Positions 1 to 4,905 of a stretch of DNA of 6,551 nt are shown here, piece after piece (positions within the stretch are counted from its first letter, which is position 1; the number at the start of each line of letters is the position of its first letter). Source of the stretch: Prevotellaceae bacterium (lineage in GTDB: Bacteria > Bacteroidota > Bacteroidia > Bacteroidales > UBA932); the NCBI GenBank assembly GCA_031259655.1, contig JAIRLF010000286.1, forward strand, positions 1 to 6,551. Direction: 5' to 3'. A program made the translations under genes and the position numbers. The notes beneath the pieces were generated by a model. That model saw only the letters and a program-made list of their open reading frames with translations, made no database searches and was not told the DNA's origin.

Positions 1-162
1 CTTGCCGGACGCTTCCACCGCCAGAGCGTAAGCTCCGGTGGCAGGCATACCCGTCACGTGCGCTACGACTGGAACCGCAAAGACCGTCTGCTGGGCATGG
101 TAGACGAACTGACGCGGCACGGCACGTGGTTCGAGTACGACGCATCGGGTGGGGCGTCATAA
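1..162 (+). CDS. Rhs/YD-repeat protein, 3' end only (truncated)
   Basis: Frame 1 is open from the window edge to TAA at 160-162 and gives 53 residues. Near the end it reads VRYDWNRKDRLLGMVDEL and then TWFEYDASG, which fits the Rhs/YD repeat pattern (YDxxGRLxxxxD...YxYDxxG). In Rhs proteins these repeats build a beta-cocoon shell around a C-terminal toxin or effector domain, often exported by type VI or related systems. Here the frame stops four residues after YDASG (GGAS, stop), with no core-ending motif and no toxin tip. It is therefore a truncated repeat region or a frame-broken gene. A run of four G (151-154) sits at the break, and removing one G would give GGRHKS and keep the frame open past 162, closer to the usual YDxxGRR. 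GC is about 64%, much higher than the following DNA. The 5' part lies outside the window. The Rhs family call is fairly firm; its function in this cell is not determinable. Confidence 0.7.
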   Translation, partial: LAGRFHRQSVSSGGRHTRHVRYDWNRKDRLLGMVDELTRHGTWFEYDASGGAS

Positions 163-264
163 ATCCCAACACAACAAAAAAATCCATCCCTACATTGAAT
201 GCGTTGTTTTCGTTGCTCGTCAGACATGGCACAGATTCAATTGTCGTATTATGAGGGAGCAGAT

Positions 265-279
265 GACGCCGAAGGCGTC
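265..279. repeat. Short hairpin, 6-bp arms, GAA loop
   Basis: GACGCC (265-270) and GGCGTC (274-279) are perfect arms around a GAA loop. It lies just left of the large inverted repeat and has no T-tract, so it is not a typical terminator. It resembles the other small-loop palindromes in this gap. Confidence 0.6.
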
Positions 280-286
280 GAAAATG

Positions 287-427
287 AATAACCCCGAGCA
301 AGCATAGCGCAGCTCGGGGACCACGCTAACCCCTCTCTGTCAACCCTGTAAGGGTTGAACTACTACGTAGTTCAGATGAGGAGGAGACATATACCCCCGA
401 GCTGCGCTACGCTTGCACGGGGTTATT
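287..427. repeat. Large inverted repeat with 33-nt arms and hairpins inside
   Basis: The left arm 287-319 pairs with 395-427 at 31 of 33 positions (mismatches at 297/417 and 304/410), judged base by base. The arms run from AATAACCCCG to CAGCTCGGGG and the mirror. The 75-nt interior contains two adjacent perfect hairpins (340-358 and 356-374). If transcribed, the whole block could fold into a long stem capped by a two-hairpin head. No T-tract follows on either strand and no transposase is present. It could be a small non-autonomous mobile element, a REP-like unit or a structured RNA; sequence alone does not decide. Confidence 0.75.
340..374. repeat. Two overlapping hairpins inside the large inverted repeat
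   Basis: The first hairpin has 8-bp arms 340-347 and 351-358 (TCAACCCT/AGGGTTGA) with loop GTA. The second has 8-bp arms 356-363 and 367-374 (TGAACTAC/GTAGTTCA) with loop TAC. They share TGA at 356-358, so both cannot be fully paired at once. This gives an alternative-pairing arrangement. Confidence 0.65.
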
Positions 428-454
428 GACTCCGTCGAACTAAAGTTTCACATT

Positions 455-472
455 GAAGCCCTTTCGGGCTTC
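455..472. repeat. Short hairpin, 7-bp arms, TTTC loop
   Basis: GAAGCCC (455-461) and GGGCTTC (466-472) are perfect complements around a TTTC loop. No run of T follows on the plus strand within the next few bases (CGGACAATTTTG follows), so termination is possible but not convincing. Confidence 0.55.
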
Positions 473-595
473 CGGACAATTTTGTGACAGTAATGTTTTG
501 CTATATTGAAGGTGGAAATTTTCGTTGTACTATTTTTTTCTTAAATTGATGACATTGTGCTTTAGCATACGGATTATCAATCACATACCCGTCAA

Positions 596-641
596 GTCCC
601 GCAGGGACGACACTTAATTAATTGGTTGGTAAAGTGTCGTC
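596..641. repeat. Pair of overlapping palindromes around GTCCC-GCA-GGGAC
   Basis: GTCCC (596-600) pairs with GGGAC (604-608) around GCA. Directly overlapping it, GACGACACTT (606-615) pairs perfectly with AAGTGTCGTC (632-641) across a 16-nt AT-rich loop. The two structures share 606-608 and so compete. From general familiarity, GTCCC-NNN-GGGAC palindromes recur between Bacteroidetes genes; this is memory, not a search. Confidence 0.6.
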
Positions 642-653
642 GTTGTCTGTCTA

Positions 654-722
654 AATCAGAATTTGCAGAATTACAGAATGAACAGAATTCTGTTTAATTC
701 TAAAATTCTGTAAATTCTGATT
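654..722. repeat. Palindromic AATTCTG-rich repeat element
   Basis: The element is built from CAGAATT/AATTCTG words. Outer arms 654-664 and 712-722 are an 11-bp perfect inverted repeat. CAGAATT at 666-672 pairs with AATTCTG at 704-710. The centre 681-694 is a perfect 14-bp palindrome around an EcoRI-type GAATTC. Related AATTCTG strings are, to my recollection, dispersed in Bacteroidetes and some spirochaete genomes, so this is probably a dispersed intergenic repeat. A spurious minus-strand frame (651-878) runs through it. Confidence 0.65.
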
Positions 723-768
723 CTGCGGGGGGATGCTGTGTCGTTGTCGTAGATACCAATACCATGTT

Positions 769-794
769 TTTTCCACACAATTTCCAATAGAACC
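769..794 (+). repeat. 26-nt motif, copy 1 (second copy at 4535-4560)
   Basis: Seventeen bases at 769-785 (TTTTCCACACAATTTCC) are identical to 4535-4551. After a three-base variable stretch both copies continue with AGAACC, giving 24 of 26 matches. Both copies are in the same orientation and lie downstream of a palindromic element in a gene-free gap. It is probably part of a dispersed repeat family. Confidence 0.6.
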
Positions 795-804
795 CAAAAT
801 AAAA

Positions 805-833
805 AGGTGGAAATTAATAATAAATCTCCACCT
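805..833 (-). terminator. Probable rho-independent terminator of the minus-strand lyase gene
   Basis: AGGTGGA (805-811) and TCCACCT (827-833) form a 7-bp stem extended by a 3-bp inner pairing (813-815/823-825). Read on the minus strand the stem is followed at once by TTTTATTTT, a good U-tract. It lies about 87 bases past the lyase stop codon. On the plus strand it is followed by the weaker CTTCTTTTTAT, so it could work in both directions. Confidence 0.65.
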
Positions 834-919
834 CTTCTTTTTATGACATGACAAACATAAAAACCGGTAGTTATCCAATTTTTAAATTTTCATACATAAT
901 GCAAATTCTTCGTTTTTAA

Positions 920-2368
920 TTACAAGCTGTCGCCGAAATCTTTACGGAACTTAGCCATTAATCTTTCGGGCCAGTCGTCGATTGCTTCGAGTCCACCCAT
1001 AAAAAATCGCAAAACCGGCGGTTCATACACAAATTTCAGTCCGCCGATCATGTGACGGTTTTCGTGCAGCCATGTGATTCTGTCTACCACGTACTTGATT
1101 TGCGAAAGCGTAAACACCCTTCGAGGCACAGCCAGACGCAGCAATTCGACATCGGCGAGGATTTCGTCGCCATTTTCGTCGCGCACACTCGAGATCGTTC
1201 CTCTTTCCATACCGCGAATTCCGGAAACCAAAAAGAACGCTGCCGCCAATGCTCCCGCCGGATATTGAGTTTGAGGAATATGCGAACAAAATTCCATAGC
1301 GTTGATATGAGCGCCCAACACTCCGGGAGGCGTCACCACCGGTATCTTGTGACTCGCCATCGATTCGACCAGATACTTAATAAACAGCGGACTTTGGGAT
1401 ATCATATCCTCGTCAAGCGTTTCGTACATTCCCACAGCCATTGCCTCGATTTCGCGCACCGAAATACCGCCGTAAGTAAGAAATCCCTCGAACAGAGGAA
1501 CCAGCGCCTCCATCTTCTGATAGAGATCTTTACGGTTCGTACAGATGCCGCCTCCGCGAGAAGATGTCAGTTTACGCGCCGAAAAATACACCAAATCGGC
1601 AAGACCCGTCATCATTCTGATAATATCGCCCATAGTGTTTTCTTTCCACTGTTCTTCGCGCTGTTTAACGAGGTAAGCATTTTCGCCCAACAAACTTGCG
1701 TCGAGCACCAGCATGATTCCGTACTTGTCGGCGACACGTCTGACATCCATCATATTGCTGATAGAGAACGGTTGTCCGCCTATCAGATTCGTTGACGCCT
1801 CCATCCGGATGAAGGGAATATTTTCGGCGCCATGTTTTTGGATACATTCTTCGAGTTTGTTGATGTCGATGTTTCCTTTAAACGGATGATTTGAAGTGAA
1901 ATCGAGTGCATGATCGCAAAGCAGTTCTTCGATCTTACCGCTGTTTTCGAGAACATGCGCCAAAAACGTAGTAAAGTGGTAGTTCATAGGGATGACGCTA
2001 CCTTTCTTCATAAACGCTCTGCATATTATGTTTTCGGCGGCTCTGCCCTGATGTACAGGCAGCAAAAACTTTTTACCAAGAACTTCCTGTACAGAGTTAT
2101 ACAGTCGAGCGAAACTCTGCGAACCGGCATAAGCGTCGTCAGCCTGAAACATTGCAGCGACCTGATTATCACTCATTGCGTTAGTACCGCTGTCGGTGAG
2201 CATGTCGAGGTACACATCTTTCGTACTGAGGCGAAAAGTATTAAATCCTGCTTCCTTTATTGCTTCGAATCTTCGTTCGATAGGAACTAAATGTAATTTC
2301 TGAACCACACGTACTTTGTGGAGTTCCAGAGGAATTTCCTCTCCAAGATAAAACTTTATTTTACTCAT
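920..2368 (-). CDS. Tyrosine phenol-lyase/tryptophanase-family PLP beta-eliminating lyase
   Basis: This 482-residue protein aligns by eye along its whole length with tyrosine phenol-lyase (TPL) and tryptophanase. These cytosolic PLP enzymes cleave tyrosine or tryptophan to phenol or indole plus pyruvate and ammonia. Visible landmarks are LTDSGTNAMSD (57-67), AYAGS (79-83, Tyr80 = TPL Tyr71), HQGR (Arg109), FTT (132-134), NLIGGQP (194-200), Asp223, the SARK box with PLP lysine Lys266, MERG (Arg388) and LRLAVPRR (Arg411, carboxylate binding). Thr133, Arg388 and Phe455-456 match TPL rather than tryptophanase. Oddities: Leu226 replaces the Arg that contacts the PLP 3'-oxygen, Arg265-Lys266-Leu267 replaces KKD, Arg271 replaces Asn262 and Asp78 replaces Glu69 of the K+ site. 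Both ends are slightly longer than in the ~456-residue Citrobacter TPL. It appears monocistronic, with a -7 box 42-49 bases upstream of the start. Family is firm; substrate is uncertain. Confidence 0.93.
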   Translation of the reverse strand: MSKIKFYLGEEIPLELHKVRVVQKLHLVPIERRFEAIKEAGFNTFRLSTKDVYLDMLTDSGTNAMSDNQVAAMFQADDAYAGSQSFARLYNSVQEVLGKKFLLPVHQGRAAENIICRAFMKKGSVIPMNYHFTTFLAHVLENSGKIEELLCDHALDFTSNHPFKGNIDINKLEECIQKHGAENIPFIRMEASTNLIGGQPFSISNMMDVRRVADKYGIMLVLDASLLGENAYLVKQREEQWKENTMGDIIRMMTGLADLVYFSARKLTSSRGGGICTNRKDLYQKMEALVPLFEGFLTYGGISVREIEAMAVGMYETLDEDMISQSPLFIKYLVESMASHKIPVVTPPGVLGAHINAMEFCSHIPQTQYPAGALAAAFFLVSGIRGMERGTISSVRDENGDEILADVELLRLAVPRRVFTLSQIKYVVDRITWLHENRHMIGGLKFVYEPPVLRFFMGGLEAIDDWPERLMAKFRKDFGDSL

Positions 2369-2409
2369 AAATAGCTCTTTACGGCTTTATAATATATTAA
2401 AAAATCGAA

Positions 2410-2417
2410 CAAAGGTA
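2410..2417 (-). promoter_or_regulatory. Bacteroidetes -7 promoter box for the lyase gene
   Basis: The minus strand reads TACCTTTG here, a perfect match to the Bacteroidetes sigma-ABfr -7 consensus TAnnTTTG. Transcription would start around 2400-2404, giving a leader of roughly 35 bases before the ATG at 2368. No good -33 TTTG is seen at the usual spacing. The sequence before the start (AAAGAGCTATTT) has at best a weak ribosome-binding site, as is usual in this phylum. Confidence 0.6.
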
Positions 2418-2426
2418 CGAAATAAT

Positions 2427-2455
2427 TTAAAATGAAGAATGAAAAATGAAAAATT
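2427..2455. repeat. A-rich AATGAA-type simple repeat
   Basis: A stretch of near-repeats of AATGAAGAATGAAAAATGAA lies just upstream of the lyase promoter. Strings of this type are common low-complexity intergenic sequence in Bacteroidetes. It occupies the place where a -33 element would be expected, and no function is evident. Confidence 0.4.
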
Positions 2456-2578
2456 AGGCTGACGCGAACGGGTGTATTTCAAATTGTCGCATCATCATTG
2501 AGAAGACGCAACCTGAAATGACGTCGTAAATCTACAATCCAAAGTAACGATTGCGCTTTTCGGTATCGTTTTTTTGAT

Positions 2579-2586
2579 TACTTTTG
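2579..2586 (+). promoter_or_regulatory. Possible -7 box for the LRR-protein gene
   Basis: TACTTTTG fits TAnnTTTG exactly on the plus strand, 79-86 bases before the annotated ATG (2665). It is flanked by a 9-bp inverted repeat, ATCTACAAT (2530-2538) and ATTGTAGAT (2597-2605), which may be chance. No clear -33 TTTG is present at standard spacing, so this is a moderate call. Confidence 0.4.
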
Positions 2587-2641
2587 CGACTATAAAATTG
2601 TAGATGTATGACGTAAAAAAGACATAAATGCGTTAAAAACG

Positions 2642-2668
2642 ATGATTATTAAAAAAATAAATAAATGA
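2642..2668 (+). other. Eight-codon mini-ORF overlapping the LRR start; probable frame-broken signal-peptide start
   Basis: ATG at 2642 encodes MIIKKINK and stops at TGA (2666-2668), overlapping the LRR ATG as ATGA. Adding one A to the AAA at 2663-2665 would fuse it to the LRR frame as MIIKKINKMMCINDFFLLLC, a textbook signal-peptide start with basic n-region and hydrophobic core. The LRR frame itself has TAA directly before its ATG (2662-2664). It is either a one-base deletion (biological or sequencing) or a translationally coupled leader; I favour the first. Confidence 0.45.
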
Positions 2669-4362
2669 TGTGTATAAATGATTTTTTTCTTTTGCTGTGT
2701 AACAGTTTGTTTGCCGAAGATGCGGCGAACACCAAAATAATAGCATCCGGCACAACGGGCGACTGCTCATGGACGCTGACCGCAGACGGCGTCCTGACTG
2801 TTAGCGGTGACGGCGATATGGAGGATTACGAACACTACATGATGCCATGGCGTGACTACACGGAGGTCATACGAACCGCAGTTATAATGCAGGGTGTCAC
2901 GAGTATTGGCGAGTATGCTTTTCACGGTTGCAGCAGTTTGACCTCGATAGTTATTTCCGATTTGGTCACGAGTATTGGCGATCATGCTTTTCACGGTTGC
3001 CGCGACTTGAGCTCAATAATCATTCCCGATTCGGTAACGAGGATTGGCGAGAATGCTTTTATCGGTTGCTGTGGCTTGACTTCGATAATCATTCCCGATT
3101 CGGTAACGTGGCTTGGCGAGGATGCTTTTGCCGGTTGCCGCGGTTTGACCTCGATAATCATTCCCGATTCGGTAACAAGTATCAGAGAGGGCATTTTTTC
3201 CGATTGTTGCGGCTTGACTTCAATAATCATTCCCAATTTGGTAACGAGTATTAGCGATTACGCTTTTTCCGATTGCAGCAGCCTGACTTCGATAATTATT
3301 CCCGATTCGGTAAAAAGTATTGGCGAGAGCGCTTTTAAAAATTGCTGTGACTTGACCTCGATAATCATTCCCAATTCGGTAATAAGTATTGGCAAGCGTG
3401 CTTTTGCCGGTTGCAGTGGTTTGACTTCGATAATTATTCCCGATTCGGTAATGAAGATTGGCGAGGAGGTTTTTGACGAATGCAGCGGCTTGACTGCTAT
3501 CAATGTTGAGGAATCCAATACTGCTTACACCTCTGTCGATGGTGTACTGTTCAATAAAGACATGACATTACTGATAATTTGCCCGTGCGACAAAAACGGA
3601 AATTACAGTATTCCCGATTCGGTAACGTGGATTGGCGATTATGCTTTTTCCAATTGCCGCAATTTGACCTCAATAGTCATTCCCGATTCGGTAACGAATA
3701 TTGGCGATTTTGCTTTTTACCTCTGCAACGGCTTGATCTCGATAAATATTCCCGATTCGGTTACGAGTATTGGCGATTGGGCTTTTAGAGATTGCAGCAG
3801 TTTGACCTCGATAAGTATTTCCTGTTCAGTAACGAATATTGGCATTGACGCTTTTGACGGTTGCAACGGCTTGACAGCTATTAACGTTGAGAAATCCAAT
3901 ACTGCCTACTCTTCTGTCGATGGCGTACTGTTAAATAAAAACAGGACAAAGTTGATAGTTTCCCCATGCGGCAAAAACGGAAGTTACAGCATTCCCAATT
4001 CGGTAAAGAAGATTGGCGATTTTGCTTTTGCCGGTTGCCGCGGCTTGACCTCGATAATCATTCCCGATTCGGTAACAAGCATTGGCGATTTTGTTTTTTC
4101 CGGTTGTAGCAGTTTGACCTCAATAACTATTCCCAATTCGGTAAAGAAGATTGGCAATTCTGTTTTTTCCGGTTGCAGCAGTTTGACCTCAATAATCAAC
4201 CTGAATACCATACCGCAACATGTCGATGATATTTTCAACGATGTCGATACAGATACCTGTATATTACATGTCCCGGCAAACGCTGTGTCGGTTTATAAAA
4301 ATGCAAATAATTGGATGAATATTAAAAATATAATAGCCATTGAAGAAGAAGCTGCACAATAA
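2665..4362 (+). CDS. BspA-like leucine-rich repeat (LRR_5) surface protein
   Basis: This 565-residue protein starts with a hydrophobic segment (about 6-18, DFFLLLCNSLFA) that looks like a signal peptide with cleavage after LFA, though it lacks the usual lysines. A short pre-LRR region follows (about 22-77, SWTLTADGVLTVSGDGDM). Residues 78-515 are sixteen LRR_5 repeats with consensus VTSIGxxAFxGCxxLTSIIIPDS, 23 residues each. Repeats 9 and 13 carry 35-residue insertions containing SVDGVL(F/L)NK. The end (CILHVPANAVSVYKNANNW) is the usual C-terminal cap of this family. BspA-type proteins are secreted or surface-exposed and in known cases bind host proteins or other cells; the ligand here is unknown. 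No C-terminal Por/type IX sorting domain is seen. The gene is alone on its strand, and the next gap separates it from the rhomboid operon. The LRR call is firm; adhesion is inference. Confidence 0.92.
   Translation: MMCINDFFLLLCNSLFAEDAANTKIIASGTTGDCSWTLTADGVLTVSGDGDMEDYEHYMMPWRDYTEVIRTAVIMQGVTSIGEYAFHGCSSLTSIVISDLVTSIGDHAFHGCRDLSSIIIPDSVTRIGENAFIGCCGLTSIIIPDSVTWLGEDAFAGCRGLTSIIIPDSVTSIREGIFSDCCGLTSIIIPNLVTSISDYAFSDCSSLTSIIIPDSVKSIGESAFKNCCDLTSIIIPNSVISIGKRAFAGCSGLTSIIIPDSVMKIGEEVFDECSGLTAINVEESNTAYTSVDGVLFNKDMTLLIICPCDKNGNYSIPDSVTWIGDYAFSNCRNLTSIVIPDSVTNIGDFAFYLCNGLISINIPDSVTSIGDWAFRDCSSLTSISISCSVTNIGIDAFDGCNGLTAINVEKSNTAYSSVDGVLLNKNRTKLIVSPCGKNGSYSIPNSVKKIGDFAFAGCRGLTSIIIPDSVTSIGDFVFSGCSSLTSITIPNSVKKIGNSVFSGCSSLTSIINLNTIPQHVDDIFNDVDTDTCILHVPANAVSVYKNANNWMNIKNIIAIEEEAAQ
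2896..4209 (+). repeat. Sixteen 69-bp in-frame tandem repeats encoding the LRR array
   Basis: The unit is 69 bp (23 codons), with two 105-bp insertions in units 9 and 13. Segments such as CATTCCCGATTCGGTAAC recur almost unchanged, while the codons at IGxxAFxxC vary. The high DNA identity suggests recent duplication or gene conversion and makes copy number prone to slippage. Because the unit is a multiple of three, false open frames appear on both strands throughout this region. Confidence 0.9.
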
Positions 4363-4400
4363 ACCCTGTATCTCAATGCGTCAATTTATAATCTACGTGG

Positions 4401-4422
4401 GAGACGTTGCATGCAACGTCTC
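4401..4422. repeat. Perfect 22-bp palindrome
   Basis: The arms GAGACGTTGCA and TGCAACGTCTC are exact complements with no loop. The right flank (TAC) suggests an original form starting GTAGAGACG, and the left flank is degenerate. I recall closely similar palindromes as recurrent intergenic elements in several bacterial phyla. As RNA it would need an open loop of 4 or more bases; as DNA it could form a cruciform. Confidence 0.7.
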
Positions 4423-4449
4423 TACATCAATTCGACGATGTGACGCAAT

Positions 4450-4489
4450 CACATTCGGCATGCCTTGCCTGAAAGGCATGCCGAATGTG
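4450..4489. repeat. Strong hairpin, 17-bp arms
   Basis: Arm 4450-4466 (CACATTCGGCATGCCTT) is exactly complementary to 4473-4489, with loop GCCTGA. It is enclosed by further complementary blocks: 4432-4438 with 4493-4499, 4426-4431 with 4504-4509, and 4419-4426 with 4511-4518. About 100 bases (4419-4518) can therefore fold as one long interrupted stem. No T-tract follows. Confidence 0.7.
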
Positions 4490-4534
4490 TGGTCGTCGAT
4501 GGCATTGATTTGTAGAGATCTGTGGATAAAGATA

Positions 4535-4560
4535 TTTTCCACACAATTTCCTGTAGAACC
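4535..4560 (+). repeat. 26-nt motif, copy 2 (first copy at 769-794)
   Basis: It matches 769-794 at 24 of 26 positions in the same orientation. Its first bases also pair with the preceding TGTGGA (4521-4526 with TCCACA 4538-4543), forming a small stem that copy 1 lacks. Confidence 0.6.
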
Positions 4561-4651
4561 AATAGGGTTTTATACTCGACCTAAAATCGACAAAAAGCAT
4601 AAAATATTTGCAAATAAAGTAGTGCATAGATCGTAAATCTAAAATATATAT

Positions 4652-4659
4652 TACCTTTG
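4652..4659 (+). promoter_or_regulatory. Bacteroidetes -7 promoter box for the small-ORF/rhomboid/ispE operon
   Basis: TACCTTTG is a perfect TAnnTTTG match and the same octamer as the lyase promoter. It ends 20 bases before the ATG at 4680, so the leader would be about 10-15 bases. A TTTG at 4607-4610 is too far away to be the -33 element. Confidence 0.6.
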
Positions 4660-4679
4660 CAAATAAATTTGAAAAAGAC

Positions 4680-4883
4680 ATGAGAAATGTAATATCAGTC
4701 AAAATTGCGGATAACACGCACCGGACAGGCAACAATATCGCAAGCGGTGTGTTTAGATTTGAAAACATCGAACCTGCGCCGCCGGAATCTTTGCGAAAAA
4801 ATATGCCGATTCCGAATCGATTATTCTGTATATCGAAGGCGAAAAAAGGTAAAAATCCTTCGTTTAAAGAAATTATTAAATAG
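4680..4883 (+). CDS. Small hypothetical protein (67 residues)
   Basis: The protein begins MRNVISVKIADNT and ends KNPSFKEIIK. I do not recognise it. It has no signal peptide or membrane segment. The middle is proline-rich and acidic (ENIEPAPPES) and the C-terminus is basic (KAKKGKNPSFK). Support for a real gene: a perfect -7 box lies 20 bases upstream, the frame runs from just after that box to 22 bases before the rhomboid start, and its codons (CCG, TCG, AAA, GAA) resemble those of the neighbours. Against it: the length is short, there is no known homolog, and an overlapping frame (4705-4887) is also open. If real, it is the first gene of the rhomboid-ispE operon. If not, the promoter has a roughly 240-base leader to the rhomboid gene. 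Confidence 0.5.
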   Translation: MRNVISVKIADNTHRTGNNIASGVFRFENIEPAPPESLRKNMPIPNRLFCISKAKKGKNPSFKEIIK

Positions 4884-4905
4884 TTGAAATATAAATAATA
4901 AAAAA

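Larger units (their letters stand above)
163..919. other. Gene-free, palindrome-rich intergenic region
   Basis: These 757 bases contain no coding frame I would defend. They hold at least five short hairpins with 3-4 nt loops, a large inverted repeat, a palindromic AATTCTG-rich element and a terminator-like hairpin, listed separately. The density of unrelated palindromes suggests an accumulation of small repeat elements between two convergent or broken genes. I see no tRNA-like, rRNA-like or riboswitch-like consensus here. Confidence 0.7.
4363..4679. other. Intergenic region with composite palindrome and promoter
   Basis: No convincing gene lies between the LRR protein and the small ORF. The region holds a perfect 22-bp palindrome, a 17-bp-arm hairpin, a second copy of the 26-nt motif and a -7 box, each listed separately. 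None of the hairpins is followed by a T-tract, so I cannot name a terminator for the LRR gene. Confidence 0.6.

Noticed and set aside
287..427. CRISPR array or tandem repeats
   Set aside because: The repeats are inverted, not evenly spaced direct repeats, and no cas gene is present.
455..472. Rho-independent terminator for the Rhs fragment
   Set aside because: The hairpin lies about 290 bases past the stop and lacks an immediate T-tract.
651..878. 75-residue minus-strand frame
   Set aside because: It runs through the AATTCTG palindrome element, the 26-nt motif and the terminator hairpin, has no promoter placed for it, and has the look of a repeat-derived false protein.
1052..1795. Long plus-strand frame (247 residues) opposite the lyase gene
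   Set aside because: The minus strand carries a clear full-length PLP enzyme; this frame is rich in His/Arg/Ser without any motif and is an antisense shadow.
2530..2605. 9-bp inverted repeat around the LRR promoter as an operator or invertible switch
   Set aside because: The arms are short in AT-rich DNA and no recombinase is present; chance is likely.
2928..3254. Repetitive RFGNE-type frame inside the LRR gene, plus several minus-strand IIEVKP frames to 4238
   Set aside because: A 69-bp unit that is a multiple of three keeps alternative frames open, so the peptide repeats are by-products of the LRR array.
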